Shown here piece by piece: positions 28,959 through 38,417 of a stretch of 42,811 bases of DNA. Below the pieces are notes generated by a model, which saw only the letters and a program-made list of their open reading frames with translations, was not told the origin of the DNA and made no database searches. Source of the stretch: Desulfobacteraceae bacterium (GTDB taxonomy: Bacteria > Desulfobacterota > Desulfobacteria > Desulfobacterales > JAABSP01); assembly GCA_011389855.1 (NCBI GenBank), contig JAABTM010000008.1:1-42811 (forward strand), in the 5' to 3' direction. How positions within the stretch are numbered: the first letter of the stretch is position 1; each line of letters starts with the position of its first letter. Made by a program: the position numbers and the translations under genes.

Positions 28959-30545
28959 ATGAAATCGAAAAAAATGGCCTTAAAGACGAAAATCATCGGC
29001 GGCAATTGTTTTCCCCTGATTCTGGTCATCGTCCTCAGCGCCGTTGCGTACGCCAGCGTCACTTCCCTTCGGAACTCCAGTGATTGGGTGGATCATACCA
29101 ATGAGGTGATCCAGGAAGCGCTCAAGATCGAGGCTTCGGCCGTGAACATGGAGACCGGCGTGAGGGGCTTTTTACTGACGGGCAAAGAAGCGTTTCTGGA
29201 ACCCTACACATCCGGGGAAAAGCGGTTTGACAAGCTGACCGCGGATTTGAAAAAGCGGGTGGACGACAACCCGGAACAGGTTGCGTTGATTGGGGAAATC
29301 CAAAACACCATTTCAGAATGGAAACAAGCCGTCACGGAACCCCTGATCGCGCTTAGGCGAGAGGGCGGCGACGCGGGGTCCATGAGCAGGGTAACCGAGC
29401 GGATCGTCGAGGGAGAAGGCAAGACCTACTTCGACAGGTTTCGGGGCCAGATCCAGACCTTCATCGACAGAGAAGAAGACCTGATGTCCGAGCGGCAAAA
29501 GGAAGCCCAAAGTACCGCCGACAACACAAAGCAAATCCTGGTTTTCGGAACCGCGGCCATCCTACTGATGGCATGGGTCATCGCCTATTTTCTGAGCCGG
29601 GTGATCGTCAACCCGTTTATGCAGGTCATCTCCGGGCTGAACGCAAGCGGAGAGCAAGTCGCCGCTTCGTCGAGTCAGATGGCCTCGTCCAGTCAACAGT
29701 TGTCCGAAGGCGCATCCGAACAAGCGGCTTCTTTGGAAGAGACGTCTTCCTCCCTCGAAGAAATCGCCACCATGACCCAACAGAACGCGGAAAATGCCGC
29801 TCAGGCGGACCGACTGACGAAGGATGCCTACCGGACGATCACGGAAGCCAATGACGCCATGGGCCGATTGACCGCCACCATGGAAGAGACCGTAAAAGCG
29901 AGCGAGGAAACGCAGAAAATCGTGAAAACCATCGACGAGATCGCCTTCCAGACGAACCTGCTGGCCCTGAATGCGGCGGTGGAAGCCGCGCGGGCCGGAG
30001 AAGCAGGCGCCGGCTTCGCGGTCGTGGCGGACGAAGTGCGCAATCTGGCGCTTCAGGCCGCCGAGGCTGCCAAAAGCACGGCGGATTTGATCGAGGGGAC
30101 GGTGAAAAAAGTAAAGGATGGATCGGAAATGGTCAACAAAACCAATGCGGCGTTTTCGGAAGTGGGCCGGAGCGCGTCCCAGGTGGCCGATCTTGTCAGT
30201 GGGATCGCGACGGCGTCGAAAGATCAGGCCGGCGGGATCGAACAGGTCAACAAAGCCGTGGCGGATATGGACAAGATCGTTCAGCAGAACGCGGCCAACG
30301 CCGAAGAAAACGCCGGCGCGTCCGAGGAAATGAACGGCCAAAGCCTGCAACTGAAGGCCATTGTCGAGAGGATGGCGGCGATGGTCGGAAATTGGGAAAA
30401 CGGACATGTGAAGGTTAAACCCAACGGCCGCCCGGCCTCCCCGAATCGCGCCGCCCCCAAAGGAGTCGCGGGACCGAAGCCGACCGAAAAAAAACATCGG
30501 CCGGGCCGATCGCCCGCCGGTGAAGTGAGATGCGTCATCCCTTGA
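28959..30545 (+). CDS. Methyl-accepting chemotaxis protein with CHASE3-like periplasmic domain
   Basis: TM1-CHASE3-like ([25 protein letters not shown])-TM2-signalling domain with the hairpin [43 protein letters not shown]. Confidence 0.95.
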   Translation: MKSKKMALKTKIIGGNCFPLILVIVLSAVAYASVTSLRNSSDWVDHTNEVIQEALKIEASAVNMETGVRGFLLTGKEAFLEPYTSGEKRFDKLTADLKKRVDDNPEQVALIGEIQNTISEWKQAVTEPLIALRREGGDAGSMSRVTERIVEGEGKTYFDRFRGQIQTFIDREEDLMSERQKEAQSTADNTKQILVFGTAAILLMAWVIAYFLSRVIVNPFMQVISGLNASGEQVAASSSQMASSSQQLSEGASEQAASLEETSSSLEEIATMTQQNAENAAQADRLTKDAYRTITEANDAMGRLTATMEETVKASEETQKIVKTIDEIAFQTNLLALNAAVEAARAGEAGAGFAVVADEVRNLALQAAEAAKSTADLIEGTVKKVKDGSEMVNKTNAAFSEVGRSASQVADLVSGIATASKDQAGGIEQVNKAVADMDKIVQQNAANAEENAGASEEMNGQSLQLKAIVERMAAMVGNWENGHVKVKPNGRPASPNRAAPKGVAGPKPTEKKHRPGRSPAGEVRCVIP

Positions 30546-30631
30546 TCATGATCAATACATTTGCTATTTAAACGTTGTTTGTTGTTTATAATGAACGTTT
30601 TCAAGACTTCAAACGACAGCGGTGTATTTTA

Positions 30632-31861
30632 ATGCAAATCCCTGACTTCATTGAACGAAAAACTTATCTGGACCGGATCGAGCCCTTTATTCAAAAGGAT
30701 ATCATGAAGATCCTGGTGGGTCAGCGGCGGGTGGGCAAAAGCTACATGCTGTATCAAATCATGCAGCGCCTTTCCGTGACAGACCCCAACGGGCAGCAAA
30801 TCTTCATCAACAAAGAGCTTCACGAATTCTCGGAAATCCGCACCGGCGACCATCTGCTCGCGCATGTCGACAAGCATCGCCAAACCGGCGCCCGGTGTTA
30901 CCTGTTTATCGATGAATTGCAGGATATCGATAACTTTGAAACGGCGTTGCGGAGTCTCCAGGCCGGGGGCGGCGTGGATATTTTTTGCACCGGCAGCAAC
31001 GCCAAACTGCTTTCCGGCGAACTGGCGACCTATCTTTCCGGCCGATATATCGAAATAAAAGTGTATGGTTTGAGTTATTCGGAATTCCTTGAATTTCACG
31101 GCCTGGGCCCCGGCCGGGACAGTTTCAACGCTTACATCAAATTCGGCGGTCTGCCTTATCTGAGACATTTGCCGCTGGAAGACAACGTGGTGTTCGATTA
31201 CTTGCGGAATATTGTTGACGCCATCCTCCTGAAAGACGTCGTCGCCCGGTACGATGTGCGGAATGTCAATTTTTTAAAACGATTGGCCCGCTTTTTGGCC
31301 GACAACGTGGGCAATTTGGTCACCGCTAGAAAAATCAGCGAATATCTCAAGTCCCAAAAAGTCAAGGTGTCCCACAACCTGGTGCTGGATTATTTGACCT
31401 ACCTGACCAACGCCCTGCTGGTGTTTCGCGCGGGCCGGGTGGATGTGATCGGGAAAAAACATTTTGAAATCGGAGAAAAATACTATTTCGAGGATCTGGG
31501 GATTCGCAACGCCCTGGGCGGATTTCGGGCGACGGACATCAACAAGATGCTTGAAAATGTGGTGTTCATGCATCTGAAAATGGCCGGATACGATGTGAAA
31601 GTGGGGCAAATCGGAAACCGGGAGATCGATTTCGTATGCGAAAAAGGAGGGGAACTGCTGTACGTTCAGGTCGCCTACATGCTCACCGATGAATCGGTGA
31701 AGGAGCGTGAGTTCGGAAACCTGCTGAAAATCGACGATAATTATCCGAAAATCGTCGTCTCCATGGATGAATTCGCCGGGGGTTCTTACCAGGGGATTCG
31801 ACATGTCCATGTCGAGGAGTTCTTGTTGGGGATTGTCGAGCCCGACTCTGTCCGCGCATAG
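30632..31861 (+). CDS. AAA ATPase with DUF4143-like C-terminal region
   Basis: MQIPDFIERKTYLDRIEPFIQKDIMKILVGQRRVGKSYMLYQIMQ; CTGSNAKLLSGELATYLSGRYIEIKVYGLSYSEFLEFH; NREIDFVCEKGGELLYVQVAYML nuclease-like end. Confidence 0.88.
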   Translation: MQIPDFIERKTYLDRIEPFIQKDIMKILVGQRRVGKSYMLYQIMQRLSVTDPNGQQIFINKELHEFSEIRTGDHLLAHVDKHRQTGARCYLFIDELQDIDNFETALRSLQAGGGVDIFCTGSNAKLLSGELATYLSGRYIEIKVYGLSYSEFLEFHGLGPGRDSFNAYIKFGGLPYLRHLPLEDNVVFDYLRNIVDAILLKDVVARYDVRNVNFLKRLARFLADNVGNLVTARKISEYLKSQKVKVSHNLVLDYLTYLTNALLVFRAGRVDVIGKKHFEIGEKYYFEDLGIRNALGGFRATDINKMLENVVFMHLKMAGYDVKVGQIGNREIDFVCEKGGELLYVQVAYMLTDESVKEREFGNLLKIDDNYPKIVVSMDEFAGGSYQGIRHVHVEEFLLGIVEPDSVRA

Positions 31862-32692
31862 TCATCCCGCCCTTTTGCGCGCCCGGATCGCCGACCGGCC
31901 GTAATCGAAGAAGATCGACAGGAAAAAGGCGACGCCGCCCACCAGGATGATCATGGCCCCGGAGGTGAGGTTGAAGGTGTAGGAGAGCCACAACCCGCCC
32001 ACGGTGAAGACCGTGCTTAGCAGGGTGGAGAGGATCATCATCCGGGAGAGGGTGGGCACGTATTTTTCCGAGATATAGGGCGGGATGGTCAACAGCGCGA
32101 TGACCAGGATCAGCCCCACCACCCGGATGATCATGACCACGGAAACGGCGATCATGCCCAGCAACAGAAAGTGGAAAAACGTGACCGGCACGCCCCGGAG
32201 GCGGGCGAAATCCTCGTCGTAGGACATGGCCAGAAAGTCGTGATAGAAAAGAACCGTGATTATGAGGATGGCCCCGCTCATGGCCAGCATGATCCAGAGA
32301 TCGCTTTGGGGGACCGCCAGGATGGAGCCGAACAGGTAGCTCATGAGGTCCACGTTGTAGCCGGGGGTCAGGTCGGTGAAGACGACCCCGACGGCCATTC
32401 CCACGGCCCAGAGTACGCCGATGATGGTGTCCGACCGGTGGCGGGCCCTGAGGGTGACGGCGGCCATGATCAGGGCCGTAAGCATGGAAAACCCTAAAGC
32501 GCCGGCGATGAAGGGGATCCCCAGGTAGATGGCCATGCCGATGCCGCCGTAGGCCGCGTGGGCGATGCCGCCGGAGATGAAGACGATCCGGTTGACGACG
32601 ACAAGGGAGCCGATGATCCCGCAGGTGAGGGACGCCAGAAGGCCGGCCGCCAGGGCGTTTCGCATGAATTCGTAGCCGAGGGCTTCGATCAT
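31862..32692 (-). CDS. znuB: Zinc/manganese-type metal ABC transporter permease
   Basis: MIEALGYEFMRNALAAGLLASLTCGIIGSLVVVNRIVFISGGIAHAAYGGIGMA...; real start at 32692 inside the longer ORF 31862..33142. Confidence 0.9.
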   Translation of the reverse strand: MIEALGYEFMRNALAAGLLASLTCGIIGSLVVVNRIVFISGGIAHAAYGGIGMAIYLGIPFIAGALGFSMLTALIMAAVTLRARHRSDTIIGVLWAVGMAVGVVFTDLTPGYNVDLMSYLFGSILAVPQSDLWIMLAMSGAILIITVLFYHDFLAMSYDEDFARLRGVPVTFFHFLLLGMIAVSVVMIIRVVGLILVIALLTIPPYISEKYVPTLSRMMILSTLLSTVFTVGGLWLSYTFNLTSGAMIILVGGVAFFLSIFFDYGRSAIRARKRAG

Positions 32693-33462
32693 CGGTCGGC
32701 GCCTCCGCCGCCGTCGTGGGCCCTGAGCACCCGGTGGGGCAAGCCGTGGGCCACCAGTTCCACCGGGCACTGGTACATGTCGATCATCTCCTCGGTGACC
32801 TCGGCGTGGTCGTGGTAGTGGACGCACCGGTTCACGCAGGCCACCGACTTGACGTAGGCGTTGATCATCATCAGTTCGTGGCAGACGATGACGATGGTCG
32901 CGCTGCTGTTGAGGGCCTTGAGTATCTCGTAGAACTCCGACTGGTGCTTGGTGTCGACGCTGGCCGTGGGTTCGTCCAGAAAAAGGATCTCGGGGTCCGT
33001 CGCCAGGGCCCGGGCGATCATCACCCGCTGCCGCTGCCCGCCCGAAAGCTGCCCGATGTGGCGGTTCCGGAACGCCCACATCTCCATTTGCTCCAGCGCT
33101 TTCCGGGCCGCTTCCTTGTCCGCCCGGGAATAACGGGGCCATCGCCGGAAGGTCTTCAGCCGTCCCATGAGCACCACGTCGAACACGGAGATGGGAAACC
33201 GCTCGTTATCGTCAAGATTCTGGGGCACATATCCCAGCCTTTTGGCCACCTGGGCCGGCGGTTTTCCCAGAACCCGCACCGTTCCCTGATCGGGTTTGAG
33301 CAACCCAACCATCAACCGGATCAGGGTCGTCTTTCCCCCGCCGTTGGGCCCGATGAGGGCCGTGAAATTCCCCTTTTCAACCGTCAGATTGACGTTCTGG
33401 AGCACGGTCTGGCCGTTGCGGGAGAACAGGACGTTTTCGATCTCGATGACCGGGTCGTTCAT
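32689..33462 (-). CDS. znuC: Metal ABC transporter ATP-binding protein
   Basis: ALIGPNGGGKTTLIRLMVGLL Walker A, LSGGQRQRVMIARALATDPEILFLDEPTASVD. Confidence 0.93.
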   Translation of the reverse strand: MNDPVIEIENVLFSRNGQTVLQNVNLTVEKGNFTALIGPNGGGKTTLIRLMVGLLKPDQGTVRVLGKPPAQVAKRLGYVPQNLDDNERFPISVFDVVLMGRLKTFRRWPRYSRADKEAARKALEQMEMWAFRNRHIGQLSGGQRQRVMIARALATDPEILFLDEPTASVDTKHQSEFYEILKALNSSATIVIVCHELMMINAYVKSVACVNRCVHYHDHAEVTEEMIDMYQCPVELVAHGLPHRVLRAHDGGGGADR

Positions 33463-34370
33463 GGCCGCCGCATCGCCTCCGCGAACCGCCGGGCCGTGTC
33501 CCGCAGGTTGTCGGCCCAGTCGGCGGCCAGGGGATCGGCCGCGGCCACCCGGCCGTCCACGGCGTTGGCGATGATCCGGGCGCTCTGGTCCGAAAACTGC
33601 GGCTGGACGAAGATCACCCGGATGCTGTTTTGCCGCGCCAGCCCGATCAGCCGCTGGAGATCGGCGGGCTTGGGGGATTTCCCCTCGATTTCCGCCGGGA
33701 TTTGCTCCAGGTCGTAGGCGTCGGCGAAATAGCCCCAGGAGGGATGAAAGACCATGAACCGCCGGTTTTTCACCGGCGCCAGGATTTCGCGGATCTCGCG
33801 GTCCAGCGCGTTCAACTCGGCGGCGAAGGCGGCGTGGTTTTTCTCGAATTCAGCGCGATGGGCCGGCGCCGCGTCGATGAGGGCCGTCAGAATGTTCCGG
33901 GCCTGCTGCTGGACCAGGGGAGGGGAGAGCCAGACGTGGGGGTCGGGAATGCCGTCATCGGCGTCGCGGCCATGGCCATGATCGTGGTCGCTGCGGTGGT
34001 CATGGCGGCCCTTCATGCGGCGGAGTTCAATGCCGTTTTGGGTCGGGATCACCGTCATGTCCGGGTTGGCGGACCGGATCCGGCCGAGCCAGGCCCGTTC
34101 GAAGGGCACGCCGACGGAAAAATAGAGCGCCGCTTCGGAGAGACCCCGCATCTGGGCCGGTTTGGGCTCGTAGGTGGCCGGGCTGGCGCCCGGGGGAACC
34201 ATCACCGACACCGCGACCCGGTCCCCGCCGATCTTTTTGACGAAGTACGACTGGGGGGCCACGCTGACGAATGCGGGCATCGGATCGCCGGGGGCGCTTC
34301 GGGCGGGGTTCGGCAAAGCGACGGCGATGATCGTCAAGAGCGCCGCCAATGCGCAATATGTCTGTTTCAT
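33459..34370 (-). CDS. znuA: Metal ABC transporter substrate-binding protein with His-rich loop (ZnuA-like)
   Basis: VSVAPQSYFVKKIGGDRVAVSVMVPPGASPATYEPKPAQM; HDHRSDHDHGHGRDADDGIPDPHVWLSP. Confidence 0.93.
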   Translation of the reverse strand: MKQTYCALAALLTIIAVALPNPARSAPGDPMPAFVSVAPQSYFVKKIGGDRVAVSVMVPPGASPATYEPKPAQMRGLSEAALYFSVGVPFERAWLGRIRSANPDMTVIPTQNGIELRRMKGRHDHRSDHDHGHGRDADDGIPDPHVWLSPPLVQQQARNILTALIDAAPAHRAEFEKNHAAFAAELNALDREIREILAPVKNRRFMVFHPSWGYFADAYDLEQIPAEIEGKSPKPADLQRLIGLARQNSIRVIFVQPQFSDQSARIIANAVDGRVAAADPLAADWADNLRDTARRFAEAMRRP

Positions 34371-34410
34371 CCGATGGTTTCCTTTTCAATGGTCACAATG
34401 CGGGGGCAGT

Positions 34411-34427
34411 ATGCAACTTGTTTGCAT
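34411..34427. promoter_or_regulatory. Candidate Zur-type operator upstream of znuA
   Basis: Perfect inverted repeat ATGCAA-CTTGT-TTGCAT, 41 bp upstream of the znuA start. Confidence 0.55.
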
Positions 34428-34523
34428 GGAAGTCAATGGGGGTTTGCGGGGGACGATGGGTCGGTGATGGAAGGCGGGAAATCCGGCGTTCCCGACGGGT
34501 CGGGAACGCCGGATGGTTTTAGA

Positions 34524-36008
34524 TCAGCTCAGGGTGATGGGCATGCCCATCATGGGCCACAGAAAATAGACCGCGAACCCGGTGACGATCATCAGCAGGA
34601 TCGAGGCCGGGATGCCCCAGAGGAAAAACTCGGCGGTGGTGAACTGGCCCGAGTCGTAGGCGATGGCGTTGGGCGCCGCGCCCACCAGCAGCAGGAAGGG
34701 CATGCCCGCCACCACCAGGGAGGAGAAGAGGATCACCTCGCCGGCCACGCCCAGATAGGGGGCGATGACCAGGGCCACCGGCAGTGAGATGGCGATGGCC
34801 GCGACGTTCATGATAAAGTTGGTCATCATCATGACGAAAAAGGCGATGCTCATGATGAAGACGAACCAGTGGGCGTTCTGGAACATGGCCAGCCAGTTGA
34901 TGGCGAGCCATTCCGCGGCGCCGGTTTCCCAGAGACAGAAGCCGATGCTCATGGCGCCGGCGAACAGCAGAATGATGTTCCAGGGGATCTCTTCCAGGTC
35001 GTTGATGTCGAGGATGCCGGTAATAAAGAAAAGGATCGTGCTCACCAGAATGACCGCCGTCTTGTGGGGTGGAACGAATCCGGGAACGGCGGTCTTCATA
35101 TAGGCGAAGATGGCCAGGGCCACGATGCAGATCCCGACGATGGAAGCGGCCAGCACCTCCTTACGGGTAATGCCGCCGAGTTCTTTATAAAGCGCTTTGG
35201 CCCGTTCCTTGAGCCCGGGGATGGTTTTTTTCTCAGGTTTCATAAAGACCAGGAAAAAGATCCACAGCAGGAAGGTCATGATCCAGCCGATGGGGAACAT
35301 GTAATAGGAGAGCTGAAAAAAGCCGATGTCCTGGTGGACTACGTCCTTGTAAAATCCGATGGCCACCGCGCCCCGGGCCGCGCCCAGCAGGGTGACGATG
35401 GAGCCCGCGCCGGCCACGTAGGCCATTCCTATGAACAGCCCCTTGCCGAACTTGGTCGGTTTGTCCCCCTCCCCGTACAGGGAATAGATGGCCACCAGCA
35501 GGGGATAAATGGTCGCGGCCACGGCGGTGTGGGCCATGATGTGGGCCAGGGCGGAAGTGACCAGAAAACATCCCAGGTAGATCATGCTGGTGCTTTCTCC
35601 TACAATGGAGAGCATTTTATAAGCCAGCCGACGGGTCAGTCCGGTCTTGGTGAACACCAGGCCGATGACGATGGAGCCGAAGATGAACATGACCGACGGG
35701 TCCATGAAATCCTTGAAGGCCGCGCTGGCCGGCCGGATCAGGAACAGGGCCTGCAGCACTCCGATAGCCAGGCTGGTCACGCCGATGGGCACCACCTCGA
35801 ACACCCACCAGGTGCCGGCCAGCAGAAAGACGGCGATGGCCCCTTTCCCGGCCTGCGTCAACTCGAAATGTTTCCCCATGGGGTCCACGGCGTCCGGCCA
35901 TGACGGGGAATAATAGACGATGAAGAAGAGCAGGACGCCGGTGAGCAACGCGGCTATTTTTCCCCAGTTGATGTTTCTGTCAGCGGCTTCTTGAATGTCG
36001 CTTGGCAT
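34524..36008 (-). CDS. SLC13/DASS-family sodium:anion symporter
   Basis: Twelve-TM-type protein; MAHTAVAATIYPLLVAIYS, PWNIILLFAGAMSIGFCLWETGAAEWLAI, NFIMNVAAIAISLPVALVIAPYLG. Confidence 0.88.
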   Translation of the reverse strand: MPSDIQEAADRNINWGKIAALLTGVLLFFIVYYSPSWPDAVDPMGKHFELTQAGKGAIAVFLLAGTWWVFEVVPIGVTSLAIGVLQALFLIRPASAAFKDFMDPSVMFIFGSIVIGLVFTKTGLTRRLAYKMLSIVGESTSMIYLGCFLVTSALAHIMAHTAVAATIYPLLVAIYSLYGEGDKPTKFGKGLFIGMAYVAGAGSIVTLLGAARGAVAIGFYKDVVHQDIGFFQLSYYMFPIGWIMTFLLWIFFLVFMKPEKKTIPGLKERAKALYKELGGITRKEVLAASIVGICIVALAIFAYMKTAVPGFVPPHKTAVILVSTILFFITGILDINDLEEIPWNIILLFAGAMSIGFCLWETGAAEWLAINWLAMFQNAHWFVFIMSIAFFVMMMTNFIMNVAAIAISLPVALVIAPYLGVAGEVILFSSLVVAGMPFLLLVGAAPNAIAYDSGQFTTAEFFLWGIPASILLMIVTGFAVYFLWPMMGMPITLS

Positions 36009-36072
36009 GTTCTCTAACCTCCGTTTGAATTGTCGTTGTCGCGCGATTCGCCCGGTGATCGGGTCCTGAACG

Positions 36073-36642
36073 CTATCCGGTCCGTCCGTTGTCGATGGAA
36101 CACGCTTTCATGGCCTGGAAAACGGCGGCGAAAACGTCGGTCAATCGAATAATGCCGATGATGGATTTGCCCTTGGTCACCAGCAGCGACTGATGATGGC
36201 CGATGACCAGTTGATGGATGGCCTGGTCCAGCGTGGCGTCCTCTTCGACGTACTCGCCCTCCGAGGGGCTGTACATCACGTCCTTGGCTTTGATCTCCAT
36301 TGCTTTTTTGCAGATGTCCGTCATGGGCTTGTTCCACATGCCGTGGCCTTCCATGATCGTCATGATGAACTTTTTGGAAAACCCGACGGCGGCGGCGCCT
36401 TTGCCGCTGAATTCAGAGTACTTGGGTTCCAGCGATTTGAGCGCATCCAGTTGACTGATTTTCCCGACGACATTTCCCGCCTTCGACAGCACCAGAATGG
36501 CCCGGTGCCGGTATTTCTTGCTGTCGAAGTTTTCCTGGGCGTCCTCCAGAGCGCAGACCGCCTCGAACAGACTGGCATTCTCATCCACCGTGGCATACTC
36601 CGCCAACGGCACCATCAAATCTTTTACAGTGATTGAATGCAT
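36073..36642 (-). CDS. CBS-domain protein
   Basis: MHSITVKDLMVPLAEYATVDENASLFEAVCALEDAQ...AKDVMYSPSEGEYVEEDATLDQAIHQLVIGHHQSLLVTKGKSIIGIIRLTDVF; AGGAGG upstream of ATG 36642. Confidence 0.88.
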   Translation of the reverse strand: MHSITVKDLMVPLAEYATVDENASLFEAVCALEDAQENFDSKKYRHRAILVLSKAGNVVGKISQLDALKSLEPKYSEFSGKGAAAVGFSKKFIMTIMEGHGMWNKPMTDICKKAMEIKAKDVMYSPSEGEYVEEDATLDQAIHQLVIGHHQSLLVTKGKSIIGIIRLTDVFAAVFQAMKACSIDNGRTG

Positions 36643-36852
36643 CCCGAAACCTCCTTTATATAATGATGAACCGCCATTAAAAGGCATGGCCGCTGGGGAG
36701 GCGACCCCGACCGTTCCGTGATGCTCCCCTTGCCGGACCACCTGCATACGGACGGGTCGATCACCTCTCCCAAAAAAAGTAGCCTTTATCATGGTAAGCG
36801 GCGAATATCAAGAAGAGTTCGGGGATATCGGAAAGACGGTTTTTTGAGGCCA

Positions 36853-38409
36853 TCAGCAGCCCACGATGTGGAAGACCTTTCCATCCACGGTTTCGGTCTT
36901 CCAGAACAGTTTGTTCTTCCATGACGGCTTTTTCCGCCGGTCGAAGATCACCAGCCAGCCTTCACCGCAACCGAGGGTTTCCATGTAGGCGCTCAGTTGG
37001 GCCTTGCCCGCTTCGATGGTTTTGTTGTCCCTGCGAATTTTAATTTCAATGGGATAGCGACCGCCGCCATGCTGGATGCAGATGTCAAGCCGTCCCCGGC
37101 CGGAGGCCATCTCCCGGGTGATGAAGCGATCTTGCCCGGCGATTTTCTGCAAAAACGCCATGAGGACCAGATGAGGGGCCGCTTCCTTGTACTGGAACCG
37201 CTCCAGCCAAATCCCGGAATGTTCCCGCCAAAATGCCTGGAAATCCGTCAGCAGCCTTTTCATATCGAGTCGGTCATCCGTCGTGTACGCGACGGGCGCT
37301 TCTCGATTCGAAGGGAGTTCATTTTGGGCCTTCATCCCCAGATACCGCACGACGACTTCCGAATAAATGGGGTTGGAAAAAGAGAGGAGACCGTCGCTTT
37401 CCTTCAGCAACCCCAGGTCGAGCACATACTGGTAATCGTCATCCAGCGGATCGACGCCCCTGGTTTCGCCCATAAGCAGGGGCTCCACGATCTTCTGCAC
37501 TCGTTCTTCCTTGAGGCGCTCCAACAGGCTGTCGATATGGGTGTGGCGGCGTTGGATGATGGTTTCCACGGCCTGATCGACGTGGGAAGGGCGGGGGGAC
37601 CGGGAAAAGTCTTTGTTCAGGATTTTGACCACGACCTGCCGGGCGAGGGCATTGACCAGCCAGGGCTGGCCCTGGGTGTAATGGAATAACCGGTCAAGGA
37701 ATTCCGGTGAAAACGCCTGACCGACGTCCCGGGTGTGTTGGGCCAGTAATTGGTCAATTTCTTTCCTTGTAAAATTTTGCAGCGTAAGGGCTTCAGTGAC
37801 GATGTTGAAAGGGCTTGCGCTGCCCAGGGTGTCTCGTTCATCCCGGATTTTGCCTTTGTAATCCCGGATGTTGCGCATGCCGATAAGCCCGATGGAGTGA
37901 ACAAAAGGGGTGGTCGCGCGGTTGACGTAGCCGTTTCTCAACTGTCGGAGAAAGGCGATCAGCGTGCCGTTGGAAAGGCAATCGATTTCATCGAAGAGGA
38001 TGACCAGCGGTTTGGAAAGTTTCTTGCAATACATCGTCAACGCAACCCGAAGCCCGTCCAGATAATCCTCGTAATCCAAATAGTCCCGGAACGCGGCCCC
38101 GTCCGGCAACTCTTTGAGCATGATCTGGTTTTTGATCATCCGCATGATGGCGGGAATCCCGGTGGCGGCGTCTGGAACATCTTGAAGGGCTTCCAGCGAA
38201 CAATACAGAGCGAAATAATTCCCGGTGGCGTTGAGTTTGTTCACGAGGTCGAACAGCAGCGTCGTCTTCCCCGACTGTCGGGCCGCGTGGATGACAAAAT
38301 ACTGTTTTTGCTGAATGAGTTCCGGTAGTTCCCGACGCCGCATTTCCGCGGGCAGCATGTAATGCTCTTCGGGATTGCAGGGGCCGGCGATGTTGAAATA
38401 GCGGTTCAT
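36853..38409 (-). CDS. AAA-like ATPase with C-terminal PD-(D/E)XK-like domain
   Basis: MNRYFNIAGPCNPEEHYMLPAEMR...FVIHAARQSGKTTLLFDLVNKL (Walker A); LVILFDEIDCL (Walker B); LDICIQHGGGRYPIEIKIRRD (nuclease-like motif). Confidence 0.85.
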   Translation of the reverse strand: MNRYFNIAGPCNPEEHYMLPAEMRRRELPELIQQKQYFVIHAARQSGKTTLLFDLVNKLNATGNYFALYCSLEALQDVPDAATGIPAIMRMIKNQIMLKELPDGAAFRDYLDYEDYLDGLRVALTMYCKKLSKPLVILFDEIDCLSNGTLIAFLRQLRNGYVNRATTPFVHSIGLIGMRNIRDYKGKIRDERDTLGSASPFNIVTEALTLQNFTRKEIDQLLAQHTRDVGQAFSPEFLDRLFHYTQGQPWLVNALARQVVVKILNKDFSRSPRPSHVDQAVETIIQRRHTHIDSLLERLKEERVQKIVEPLLMGETRGVDPLDDDYQYVLDLGLLKESDGLLSFSNPIYSEVVVRYLGMKAQNELPSNREAPVAYTTDDRLDMKRLLTDFQAFWREHSGIWLERFQYKEAAPHLVLMAFLQKIAGQDRFITREMASGRGRLDICIQHGGGRYPIEIKIRRDNKTIEAGKAQLSAYMETLGCGEGWLVIFDRRKKPSWKNKLFWKTETVDGKVFHIVGC

Positions 38410-38417
38410 GGCGGGTA

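Noticed and set aside
30543-30554. TGATCATGATCA perfect palindrome overlapping the MCP stop codon
   Set aside because: Twelve-bp palindrome with no second copy nearby or T-tract; insufficient evidence for a regulatory or terminator role.
31862-33142. 426-aa ORF as a single protein
   Set aside because: N-terminal ~150 aa is an out-of-frame reading of znuC; the permease starts at 32692.
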